Origin: Chitinophagaceae bacterium UBA4407
GTDB lineage: Bacteria > Bacteroidota > Bacteroidia > Chitinophagales > Chitinophagaceae
DNA length: 64,000 nt
Reading direction: 5' to 3'
NCBI GenBank assembly: GCA_002390845.1
Contig: DGQT01000050.1
Coordinates: 124,001 to 188,000 of the forward strand
Part shown: one piece after another, positions 18,294 through 27,068 of the stretch
Layout of the letters: each line of letters opens with the position of its first letter
How positions within the stretch are numbered: position 1 is the stretch's first letter
The notes under the pieces: model-generated
The model's database searches: none
The model's input: the letters and a program-made list of their open reading frames with translations, nothing else
Told to the model about the DNA's origin: nothing
Position numbers and translations under genes: made by a program

Positions 18294-18376
18294 GTTTTAC
18301 GGTATTTCTAAAAACCACACTTTTCCCCGATTGTCTTGCATTGTGGTTGGTGGTAGGTTTGTGCAGTAATTAATTA
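18294..18376 (+). promoter_or_regulatory. Shared promoter module, copy 2, before S74 fibre gene
   Basis: Aligns without gaps to 15608-15690. It has CGGTATTTCTAA, CCCCGATTG, a TTG -33 element, a 20-nt spacer and the -7 box TAGGTTTG, then TAATTAATTA. It sits about 92 bp before the first S74/T9SS gene and is likely its promoter. Confidence 0.7.
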
Positions 18377-18468
18377 CCAAAAAACACTGGTCTTTCAAAT
18401 TTAAAAAAACAAAACCGGCCCTGCCGAAAACCGGATTACAGAGTAGGCAACAACAACAAATAAAAATT

Positions 18469-19905
18469 ATGAAAAAGACACTTACCATTTTTTTTGCAGC
18501 AGCACTTGCTGCAAATTGTGTACACGCACAAAACTGGTTAACTACGGGGAATGCCGGGTTAACAGCAAGCAATTTTTTAGGAACAACTGATCCTGTGCCA
18601 TTAATTTTTAAAGTAAACAATAAGGCAGCGGGCAGAATTGATTATTCTACAGGCGTAACAAAAGCAAATACCTCCTTCGGATTTCAGACACTCAATGTAA
18701 ATACTGCTGGTGGCAACTCTGCGTTTGGCTACCTGGCATTGCCTGTAAATACTTCTGGCAATGCAAATACTGCTGTTGGTTTTAATAGTATGAACAGAAA
18801 TGTAACTGGTTTTTCCAATACAGCATTTGGCAGCCAAAGCCTTGCCGGCAATGTTGCAGGATTTTACAATACTGCCGTTGGACAGGCTTGTTTATCCGGC
18901 TCCAGAGGCAACGATAACACTGCTGTGGGCAGGTTTGCTTTTGTATCATTGGCTACGGGAAGTGGTAATACCGCCATTGGCTCGGGTGCCAATGTAAGCG
19001 ACAGCACATTATCAAACGTTACACTGCTGGGTTTTTTAACTGTGGGTACGGCCAGTAACAGTGTGCAGATCGGCAATAATTCTGTTACCAGTGTGAAGGC
19101 TGCTAATAATGTGGTAATAGTTTCTGACGGACGTTTTAAGAAGAACGTTAAACAAAATGTACCCGGCCTTTCTTTCATTAATGCACTTAGCCCTGTTACT
19201 TATAACTACGATATCAAGGGTCTTGATAAATACAAAGGTGTTATTGCACAACAGGTAAATGCAAACGATAGATCTATTTCAGATGCAGCATCAAAACAGT
19301 ATGAAGATGCAGTAAATAAAAAAGAAAAAATTTTGTATTCGGGCTTTGTAGCCCAGGATGTAGAAAAAGTTGCAGAAAAACTGGGTTACGATTTCAGTGG
19401 TGTTTATAAACCGCAAAATGATAAAGATCCTTATGGCTTAAGTTATGCAGAATTTGTAGTGCCTTTGGTGAAAGCTGTACAGGAACTTTCTAAACAAAAC
19501 GATGATTTAAAAAACCAGAATGATGGGCAACAAAAAATCAATACTGATCTTCAGAAACAAATCAATGATCTCAAGGCTTCTATGGTTTTGGGCAGCCAGT
19601 CAACTTCTGCAGGTAGTAATGTACAAACAGTACAACTGAATAACAGCGCTGCTTTAGAACAAAATGTACCCAATCCTTTTGTAAATGCAACTACAATTAA
19701 TTACACACTACCACAGCATTACAGTAAAGCAGTAATGATCATTGCCGATAAAACCGGTAAAACCGTAAAAGAAATCAACCTGGGTGGCAACGGTAAAGGA
19801 ACTGTAAAACTAGATGCAGCTTCACTCTCAAGCGGTACTTATCACTACAGTTTATATGTAGATGGCCATATGACTGACAGCAAACAAATGTTGCTGAGCA
19901 AATAA
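18469..19905 (+). CDS. Secreted S74-chaperone fibre protein with T9SS signal
   Basis: A 478-residue exported protein. Its signal peptide (MKKTLTIFFAAALAANCVHAQ) is followed by short NTAxG-type repeats (residues 70-190), a conserved IVSDGRFKKN motif opening an S74 intramolecular chaperone domain (about 215-345), a short coiled coil (KQNDDLKNQNDG), and a C-terminal T9SS type A sorting domain (LEQNVPNPFVNATTINYTL, ending SKQMLLSK). The repeats and chaperone resemble trimeric tail-fibre or YadA-head proteins. It is probably a cell-surface fibre. Promoter copy 2 precedes it, and a longer paralogue follows. Confidence 0.85.
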   Translation: MKKTLTIFFAAALAANCVHAQNWLTTGNAGLTASNFLGTTDPVPLIFKVNNKAAGRIDYSTGVTKANTSFGFQTLNVNTAGGNSAFGYLALPVNTSGNANTAVGFNSMNRNVTGFSNTAFGSQSLAGNVAGFYNTAVGQACLSGSRGNDNTAVGRFAFVSLATGSGNTAIGSGANVSDSTLSNVTLLGFLTVGTASNSVQIGNNSVTSVKAANNVVIVSDGRFKKNVKQNVPGLSFINALSPVTYNYDIKGLDKYKGVIAQQVNANDRSISDAASKQYEDAVNKKEKILYSGFVAQDVEKVAEKLGYDFSGVYKPQNDKDPYGLSYAEFVVPLVKAVQELSKQNDDLKNQNDGQQKINTDLQKQINDLKASMVLGSQSTSAGSNVQTVQLNNSAALEQNVPNPFVNATTINYTLPQHYSKAVMIIADKTGKTVKEINLGGNGKGTVKLDAASLSSGTYHYSLYVDGHMTDSKQMLLSK

Positions 19906-19939
19906 ATTTTATACAGGCATTACAAAATAAAATAAAAAA

Positions 19940-19965
19940 ATCACCCTGGCTTTTGCCAGGGTGAT
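19940..19965. terminator. Hairpin between the two S74 genes
   Basis: An 11-bp perfect stem (ATCACCCTGGC) around a TTTT loop. No strong T-run follows it on the plus strand, so termination may be partial, or the hairpin may act in RNA processing. Confidence 0.6.
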
Positions 19966-20009
19966 GCTAAACTGTTGTCAAAAACAATTACCCTATAAAA
20001 ATGTATAAA

Positions 20010-22286
20010 ATGAAAAAGACACTTACACTTTTTTTTGCAGCAGCACTTACTGCAAATTGTGTACACGCACAAAACACATTTCCTTCAACTGGCAGCGCCG
20101 GTATTGGTACTGCTGCACCCAATGCTTCTTCGTTATTAGAAATGGTTAGTACCTCGAAAGGTTTGCTGATACCCAGAATGACGGTTGCGCAACGCAATGC
20201 CATTGTATCGCCTGCAACCGGGCTGATGATTTATCAAACCAACAACACACCCGGTTTTTATTATTACAGTGGAACTGCATGGAATGCAGTTAGCCCTAAA
20301 AGCGTAAACACTGCGCTCAGCAATCTTGTATCGCCAACTGCAGTTAGCCAATCGCTGGTTCCTGCTGCAGATAATGTAGTTGACATTGGCTCACCAACAT
20401 TGAACTGGAGAAACCTTTATTTGCAGGGGGGTATTTACCTGGGCGGTAGCCGTATTTTGAATTTAAATGGCAATAACAGTTCAGTTGGTTTTGGCACGCT
20501 CTATAATCTAAGCTTAGGATATGGAAATACCGCTGTGGGCAACAGCGCATTAGCCCTTACAACAAATGGCAACCGCAACACTGCTACAGGTCATCTTGCA
20601 TTGTATTCAAATACAACAGGTAGTTGGAATGCAGCCCATGGTGCAGAAGCATTGTATGCAAATACAACCGGTGAGTTTAATACAGCTAATGGCTTTTATG
20701 CGTTGAATAAAAACACCACTGGCGACAGGAATACGGCGAATGGAAGTTATTCCATGTACAACAATACTACCGGAAGACTTAACTCTGCAGTTGGTGTGGA
20801 TGCATTATTTGCAAACACAACGGGTTCTGCTAATGTGGCTAATGGGTTTGAAGCGTTGCATGACAATACCACGGGATACTCAAATGTAGGTATTGGTGTT
20901 GGCACATTACGTTTAAATACTACGGCAAGCAATCTTGTTGCAATCGGTGATTCTGCTTTGTATAATAATGGGGGCGGACTTGTTTATCCGGAGGAAGCTG
21001 CGGCAAATACGGCAATTGGATCAAAATCTTTATTCAGTAATGGGCATGGATATTTTAATTCAGCTTTAGGCTATTGGTCTCTTTATGCAAATACACAAGG
21101 AAGTTCAAATACTGCCTGTGGCGTTTACGCATTACGTTTTAATACAATCGGTTCTTTCAATACTGCGATGGGTCAATCTGCCTTAGCATCTAATACCGAA
21201 GGAAATTTTAATATTGGCATTGGTAATAATGCGCAAAGTGCTAATACCATGGGTTCATTCAATACTTCCATAGGAAACTCCTCGCTTTATTATAATACAA
21301 CAGGTAGTTCTAATACAGCAGTTGGATATAATGCACTTGTAAATAATACGGGTAGTTATAATTCTGCCTTAGGATATGGAGCAGGAAACAATTATGGAGT
21401 TTTATTGACCAATACAACAGCGTTAGGTAGTTATGCAAAAGTAACAGCCAATAATTCTATACAACTTGGCGATAATTCTGTAACAAGCGTAAAAGCAGGC
21501 AACAATATTATCATTGTATCTGATGGCCGCTTTAAAAAGAACCTGAAAGAAAATGTACCCGGTCTCGAGTTTATTAACCAGCTAAAGCCTGTTACTTATA
21601 ATTATGATATTCATAAACTCAACGATTATATAAAACCTATTTTAAATAACGTTGCAGAAAAAGACAGGAACGAAAAACCTAAACAACCCGTAAACCCGGA
21701 AGCCGAAAAAATACAGGAAGATGCCATTGCAGCAAAAGAGAAAAAAGTCTATACAGGTTTTGTGGCGCAGGACGTAGAAAAAGTTGCAGATAAAATGGGC
21801 TATGATTTCAGTGGTGTGTACAAACCGCAAAACGATAAAGATCCTTATGGTTTAAGCTATGCAGATTTTGTGGTGCCGTTGGTAAAAGCTGTACAGGAAC
21901 TCAGTAAAGCAAATGATGCACTGCAACAACAAAATACAGATCTTGAAAAAAGAATGCAGCAGTTAGAAGCAATGATGAATGTTCAGTCATCAGCAACATC
22001 TAATGCACAAACTGTAAAAATAAATAATGCTGCTTTAGAGCAAAATATTCCCAATCCATTCAATCATTCAACAACCATTAATTACACGCTGACACAGCAA
22101 TGCAGCAATGCAAAAATTGTAATCACAGACAATGCCGGTAAGTCGTTGAAAGAAATAAATATTACAGGCAAAATCAAAGGCAGTGTAACTGTAGATGCTT
22201 CATCACTTTCATCAGGTACCTATTATTACAGTTTGTATGCAGACGGTAAAATAATCAGCAGTAAACAAATGGTATTGGCAAAATAA
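20010..22286 (+). CDS. Secreted S74-chaperone fibre protein, long paralogue
   Basis: A 758-residue paralogue of the preceding protein with an almost unchanged signal peptide. The central part (about residues 165-460) carries more than a dozen repeats. Six consecutive units have a strict 17-residue period (NTANGxxALxxNTTGxx), expected to stack as a beta-roll head. The S74 chaperone starts at IVSDGRFKKN, a coiled coil (LQQQNTDLEKRMQQLEAMM) follows, and a T9SS type A domain (LEQNIPNPFNHSTTINYTL) ends it. Met4 was used as start since it matches the sister gene. It is likely a trimeric surface adhesin or fibre. Confidence 0.85.
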   Translation: MKKTLTLFFAAALTANCVHAQNTFPSTGSAGIGTAAPNASSLLEMVSTSKGLLIPRMTVAQRNAIVSPATGLMIYQTNNTPGFYYYSGTAWNAVSPKSVNTALSNLVSPTAVSQSLVPAADNVVDIGSPTLNWRNLYLQGGIYLGGSRILNLNGNNSSVGFGTLYNLSLGYGNTAVGNSALALTTNGNRNTATGHLALYSNTTGSWNAAHGAEALYANTTGEFNTANGFYALNKNTTGDRNTANGSYSMYNNTTGRLNSAVGVDALFANTTGSANVANGFEALHDNTTGYSNVGIGVGTLRLNTTASNLVAIGDSALYNNGGGLVYPEEAAANTAIGSKSLFSNGHGYFNSALGYWSLYANTQGSSNTACGVYALRFNTIGSFNTAMGQSALASNTEGNFNIGIGNNAQSANTMGSFNTSIGNSSLYYNTTGSSNTAVGYNALVNNTGSYNSALGYGAGNNYGVLLTNTTALGSYAKVTANNSIQLGDNSVTSVKAGNNIIIVSDGRFKKNLKENVPGLEFINQLKPVTYNYDIHKLNDYIKPILNNVAEKDRNEKPKQPVNPEAEKIQEDAIAAKEKKVYTGFVAQDVEKVADKMGYDFSGVYKPQNDKDPYGLSYADFVVPLVKAVQELSKANDALQQQNTDLEKRMQQLEAMMNVQSSATSNAQTVKINNAALEQNIPNPFNHSTTINYTLTQQCSNAKIVITDNAGKSLKEINITGKIKGSVTVDASSLSSGTYYYSLYADGKIISSKQMVLAK

Positions 22287-22302
22287 AAAATACAATAAAG
22301 AC

Positions 22303-22472
22303 TTTTTATGAGCCGGGCATTGGATTATCTATGAAGCTTTTGTTGCGTCGCACACTTATACTGTTGACGCTTCGGTCGACTGTTGACCGTCGACTGCCGA
22401 CCACTGTTCCGAACGTACAAGTGAGTGACACAACAGACGATCAGCAGTGTTATCAAAGCCCGGCTCATAAAT
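22303..22472. repeat. Dispersed repeat, full copy, A left / B right
   Basis: The left arm has TGAGCCGGGC and GTTGCGTCGCACACTTAT. The right arm has GTACAAGTGAGTGACACAAC and GCCCGGCTCATAAA. The spacer holds GGTCGACTG / GTCGACTGCCGACC palindromic units. It follows the long S74 gene. Confidence 0.9.
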
Positions 22473-22561
22473 TCAAAAACCAAAACTAAAATATTTCTTC
22501 AAAAAAATTAAGCATCCGGCCTGCAAAAAACACCACTAACGCAGTCATAAAATTAAAAACA

Positions 22562-25500
22562 ATGAAAACAATTATTACACTTTTCGTATCCTGTTTTTTT
22601 CTGTTGCATGTACATGCACAGCCTTACCAGTTAAGCCTTTTAAAAGATATAGACCCAACAGGTTCATCCAATGCACGTGGTATTATAGAAATGAACGGTA
22701 TTTATTATTTCAACGCCTATACCTCTAATGAAGGGTTTGAATTGTGGCGCACTGATGGAACAACCCAGGGTACTTATCTTGTAAAAGATATCAACCCCGG
22801 TATTGCTGACGGATCTATAGGATTTTATCCCGTAAAAATGAATAACAAAATATATTTCCCTGCTACCACTGCAGCAAATGGCATGGAATTATGGAGCAGC
22901 GATGGAACATCAGCAGGCACACAAATGGTGGCCGATATAAACCCCGGTGCCACCGGTTCTTTTATTTTACAGATGACGGTTTATAACAATAAAGTTTATT
23001 TTGTTACTGATCATCCAACTTATGGATCGGAGTTGTGGAGCAGTGATGGTACTGCTGCAGGTACACAGATTGTAAAAGATATTAACCCTGGAACGGGATC
23101 GTCAGGCATTTCTTCAACAACTTTAAATATTGTAAATGATAAATTAGTTTTTACGGCTACTGATGGCGTAACTGGCTCCAGGTTATGGTCTTCGGATGGC
23201 ACCGCAACCGGAACGAAAATGATCAGCCCGACAATGAATGTCTATAACATTATCGGTGCGGGGTCAACTACCATGAATAACAGTATTTATTTTCCGGGAA
23301 CTTCAGGTGGTACCCAGTTGTGGAAGAGTGATGGCACAGAAGCGGGTACGGTTAAAGTTGCAGATATTGTTTCTGTAACAGGTGGCTCAGGTATTAATAT
23401 TCCGGTTACTGTGGGCAATAATATTTTTTTCAAAGTGGGTACCAAAGAATTATGGAAGAGTGATGGCACTGCCGCAGGAACAGTGCTTGTAAAAAATATG
23501 GAATCCGTTTCAAATGGCGGAACCTTCAGCCCGTATTATATGTTTGCTTATGATAACAACACATTAATCTTTACCTGTAACTATACATTTTCGTGGGAAA
23601 CCAATCCATGGGGTTGCGAGCTTTGGAAAAGCGATGGTACAGATGCAGGTACCACACTTGTTAAATCATTTAATAACATTAATGGTTCGGTGGGCTTTCC
23701 TCCGCAAAACTTTACTAAATATAACAGCCGCTACTATTTTATGGCTTATGATAACAGTTCCGGTTATTATGAATTATGGAAAACAGATGCAACGCCTGCC
23801 GGTACATCAAGGGTAAGAAGTAATTCACAGTTTGATGGCAGTTTCCCTGAAACTATTTCTGTTGCAAATGGCCTGATGTATTATACAGGATGGGGCGCAT
23901 CAAGCAGTAACAATTATGGCTTATGGCAAAGCGATGGCACCAGTGGCGGCACTATAAAAATTACAGAAACAGGAAGCGGGTGTACGTTAAAGCCCGGCAA
24001 AGTATTGTTGTATCCCGATAAGGAAATCATCTTTGCAACAGCCATTGAAAATTTTACGGGTAATTATTACGGAGAAGAACCTTTTGTTACTCCTTTGCCT
24101 GCTAAAGCAGCCTGCACCCAAAGCAACACGCCAACTATTTCTATTACTTCCAATGCAGTGGGTGCAGCCTGCCCGGGTACACCAATCTCTTTTACTGCAA
24201 CTGCAACATTTGCCGGTACCAGCCCTGCATACCAATGGAAAAAGAATGGTGTAAATATCAGTTGGGCAACAGGCTCCACCATGTCTGTAACCTCGCTTAC
24301 CAATAACGATACCATTAGCTGTGTACTTACCAGTAATGCTGATTGTATAACTGGCAATACCGCTATAAGTAATAAGATTGCAGCCCAGGTATATGCAGCG
24401 CCTGCACCAACTGTTTCAGCAAGCGGGCCGCTTAGTTTTTGCCAGGGTGGAAGTGTTACACTTGCTTCATCTTTAGCCAGCAGTTATTTATGGAGCAATG
24501 GTGCAACAACACGAAGTATTACTGTAAATACAGCGGGCAATTACAGTGTTACAGTAACCAATAGCAATGGTTGCAAAGGAACATCTGATGTAAAAACAGT
24601 TACGGTTAATGCACTACCTGTTGCCACAGTTTCTGCCGGTGGCCTTACTACATTTTGCCTGGGTGGTAATGTTACACTTACTGCATCTGCTGCCAGCAGT
24701 TATTTATGGAGCAATGGTGCAACATCACAAAGTATTACAGTTAATACTTCGGGTAATTATTCCGTTATTGTTACCAACGCATCAGGGTGCAGTGCCACTT
24801 CTGATGCAACAAATGTTACCGTAAATCCATTGCCTGCACCAACTGTTACGGCAAACGGCCCAACTACATTTTGTGCAGGCGGCAGCGTTACACTTTCCTC
24901 TTCTGCTGCCAGTTATTATACCTGGTACGATGCTCTTAACCAACCTGTATGGTACCAGCAAAATTTTTCAGCAACCAATTCAGGTAGCTATCATGTAACA
25001 GTTGGCGATGCCAATGGATGCGAAGGAAGTTCCACCGCCACAACAATTACTACAAATGCATTACCAGAACCAACGGTTACAGCATCAGGGCCAACAACAT
25101 TTTGCCAGGGTGGTAGTGTAACACTTACCGCGCCAAACGGCTATAGCAGTTACTTATGGAGTAATGGAGCAACTGCAAAAAGTATTACCGTAAACACAAA
25201 TGGCAATTACGCTTGTACTGTTACCAATGCAAATGGATGTTCAGGAACGTCAAATCAAATAGTTGTTTTTGTTAATGCATTGCCGGTTCCAACTGTTACT
25301 GCAAACGGGCCACTTGCTTTTTGCCAGGGTGGCAATGTAAAGCTTACAGCAAATAATGGTTATAGCAGTTATGCATGGAGCAATGGTGCAATAACAAAAG
25401 CAATCACAGTAAACACTGCGGGTAATTATACGGTAACGGTTACAGATGCTGCAACAGGCTGTACCGGCACTTCTGCTGTAAAAACAGTTACCGTAAATCC

Positions 25501-26716
25501 ATTACCTGTGCCAACCATTTCGGCAAATGGTCCTGTAACTTTTTGCCAGGGCGGCAATGTTATACTCACTGCATCAGCAGCCAGCAGTTATTTATGGAGC
25601 ACAGGAGCAAAAACACAAAGTATTAATGTAAATGCTTCAGGTAATTACAGTGTTACTGTAACCAATTCCAACGGATGCTCGGGCGGTTCACCCATAACAA
25701 AAGTTACGGTAAATCCTTTGCCTCAGCCAACAATTACCGCAGATGGCCCTACCACTTTCTGCAATGGCAATAGTGTAAAACTTAGCGCATCGGTAAATGG
25801 CACTTACTTATGGAGTAACGGTGCCATTACAAAAACGATTACCGCAACTACAGCGGGTAATTATAGTGTTACTGTTACAACCAACGGATGTTCCGGCACT
25901 TCGCCTGTAACAAAAGTTATTGTAAATGCTTTACCAACAGTAACTGTTACAGCATCGGGGCCAATTACCAATTTATGTCCCGGTACAACAGTTACACTCA
26001 CTTCATCCGTTGCCAACAGTTATTTATGGAGTAATGGTGCTACTACGCGAAGCATTGTTGTAAATGCAGCAGGTTCTTACACTGCAACAGTTACCAATGC
26101 CAGCGGATGTAGTGCAACATCTGCTGTTACAAAAGTCACTTATGTAGCATGCCCTGCACCAAAGGCATTAAAGGCAACGGTAACATCTGCTGCTTCTGCA
26201 ACACTTAAGTGGAATACAGCTACATGCGGCGTAGGTTACCAGTTGCAATACAGGAAGGTTGGCGCTGTTGCCTGGACAACAGTAAACCTTACCGATACTA
26301 CCTCTGCCATTACAGGTCTCTTAGCAGGTACTGCTTATCAATGGCAGGTAGCAACAGTTTGTCAAAACAGTCCTCTCATATTAAGCGCTTACACTGCCGG
26401 CACCAATTTTACTACGGCAGCTACAATGGCACTAATAAATGCACCCGTAGTTTTCGATGAACTAAAAACGCAGGAAAGTTTCAGCGCAATGGTATTTCCG
26501 AATCCTGCTAAAAATAATGCAACGCTGCGTTTTAGCAGAAATGAAAACGGGGTAACAATTTTTATCACCGACATATCCGGTAAAGTTTTGTGGAAATCGT
26601 TGAACGTAAAAGATCAGCAGGTGAATTTGCCAATAGAGAAATTTGCCAACGGCATTTACTTAATAACCGTGAATAATGGAAAGGAAATGAAGATGCTGAA
26701 ACTGGTAAAGGAATAA
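22562..26716 (+). CDS. Giant secreted ELWxxDGT / Ig-like / T9SS protein
   Basis: A 1384-residue exported protein. After the signal peptide (MKTIITLFVSCFFLLHVHAQ) come nine ELWxxDGTxxGT repeats (about residues 55-470), then an Ig-like domain and eight further Ig/PKD-like units of about 80 residues, each with GPxxFCxGGxVTL and SYLWSNGAT. A fibronectin type III domain (about 1200-1290) and a T9SS type A sorting domain (VFPNPAKNNATLRF, ending MLKLVKE) complete it. It is expected on the cell surface, probably in adhesion or glycan binding. No catalytic motif was seen. Confidence 0.88.
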   Translation: MKTIITLFVSCFFLLHVHAQPYQLSLLKDIDPTGSSNARGIIEMNGIYYFNAYTSNEGFELWRTDGTTQGTYLVKDINPGIADGSIGFYPVKMNNKIYFPATTAANGMELWSSDGTSAGTQMVADINPGATGSFILQMTVYNNKVYFVTDHPTYGSELWSSDGTAAGTQIVKDINPGTGSSGISSTTLNIVNDKLVFTATDGVTGSRLWSSDGTATGTKMISPTMNVYNIIGAGSTTMNNSIYFPGTSGGTQLWKSDGTEAGTVKVADIVSVTGGSGINIPVTVGNNIFFKVGTKELWKSDGTAAGTVLVKNMESVSNGGTFSPYYMFAYDNNTLIFTCNYTFSWETNPWGCELWKSDGTDAGTTLVKSFNNINGSVGFPPQNFTKYNSRYYFMAYDNSSGYYELWKTDATPAGTSRVRSNSQFDGSFPETISVANGLMYYTGWGASSSNNYGLWQSDGTSGGTIKITETGSGCTLKPGKVLLYPDKEIIFATAIENFTGNYYGEEPFVTPLPAKAACTQSNTPTISITSNAVGAACPGTPISFTATATFAGTSPAYQWKKNGVNISWATGSTMSVTSLTNNDTISCVLTSNADCITGNTAISNKIAAQVYAAPAPTVSASGPLSFCQGGSVTLASSLASSYLWSNGATTRSITVNTAGNYSVTVTNSNGCKGTSDVKTVTVNALPVATVSAGGLTTFCLGGNVTLTASAASSYLWSNGATSQSITVNTSGNYSVIVTNASGCSATSDATNVTVNPLPAPTVTANGPTTFCAGGSVTLSSSAASYYTWYDALNQPVWYQQNFSATNSGSYHVTVGDANGCEGSSTATTITTNALPEPTVTASGPTTFCQGGSVTLTAPNGYSSYLWSNGATAKSITVNTNGNYACTVTNANGCSGTSNQIVVFVNALPVPTVTANGPLAFCQGGNVKLTANNGYSSYAWSNGAITKAITVNTAGNYTVTVTDAATGCTGTSAVKTVTVNPLPVPTISANGPVTFCQGGNVILTASAASSYLWSTGAKTQSINVNASGNYSVTVTNSNGCSGGSPITKVTVNPLPQPTITADGPTTFCNGNSVKLSASVNGTYLWSNGAITKTITATTAGNYSVTVTTNGCSGTSPVTKVIVNALPTVTVTASGPITNLCPGTTVTLTSSVANSYLWSNGATTRSIVVNAAGSYTATVTNASGCSATSAVTKVTYVACPAPKALKATVTSAASATLKWNTATCGVGYQLQYRKVGAVAWTTVNLTDTTSAITGLLAGTAYQWQVATVCQNSPLILSAYTAGTNFTTAATMALINAPVVFDELKTQESFSAMVFPNPAKNNATLRFSRNENGVTIFITDISGKVLWKSLNVKDQQVNLPIEKFANGIYLITVNNGKEMKMLKLVKE

Positions 26717-26727
26717 CCTCTTATTTA

Positions 26728-26766
26728 AAATTCCCCGGAAAACTGAAAATTCCGGGGGATTTTTTA
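26728..26766 (+). terminator. Intrinsic terminator after the giant protein gene
   Basis: ATTCCCCGGAA and TTCCGGGGGAT around an AAACTGAAAA loop, then a T-run. It starts 12 bp after the stop codon. Confidence 0.85.
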
Positions 26767-26774
26767 ATACAATT

Positions 26775-27025
26775 TTTTTGGCCGGGCTGAAGAATATCTA
26801 TGAGGCAACTCTTGCCACGCTCGGTTCACAGTTCCTCTTTCATGGCAGCAAAGAAGCAGCCGTTGAAAATGTAGAATTGCGGGTAATAAATAATAAATAG
26901 CATCATTCTAAAAAGCTCTTTGAATTAACCACAAGACATTTAATGTGCCGCCTGCTGCTGCCATGAAAATATGCTGATAAAGTGATTGCGACGCAACAGT
27001 TGATGGCATAAAAACTTTAGCTGGT
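26775..27025. repeat. Dispersed repeat, diverged copy with GCCACGCT arm
   Basis: The left end GGCCGGGCTGAAGAATATCT, then ATGAGGCAACTCTTGCCACGCTCGG. A distant right arm holds GATTGCGACGCAAC and TTGATGGCATAAAA. The two arms lie about 150 bp apart. With the terminator, it accounts for most of the 352-bp gap. Confidence 0.65.
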
Positions 27026-27068
27026 ATCTGAAATTAATTAACTTAAACAGCTTTAAAATTGTCTTGGT

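Noticed and set aside
20580..20900. Regular 51-bp repeats that could suggest a CRISPR array
   Set aside because: They encode 17-residue protein repeats inside one long open frame; there are no unique spacers and no cas genes.
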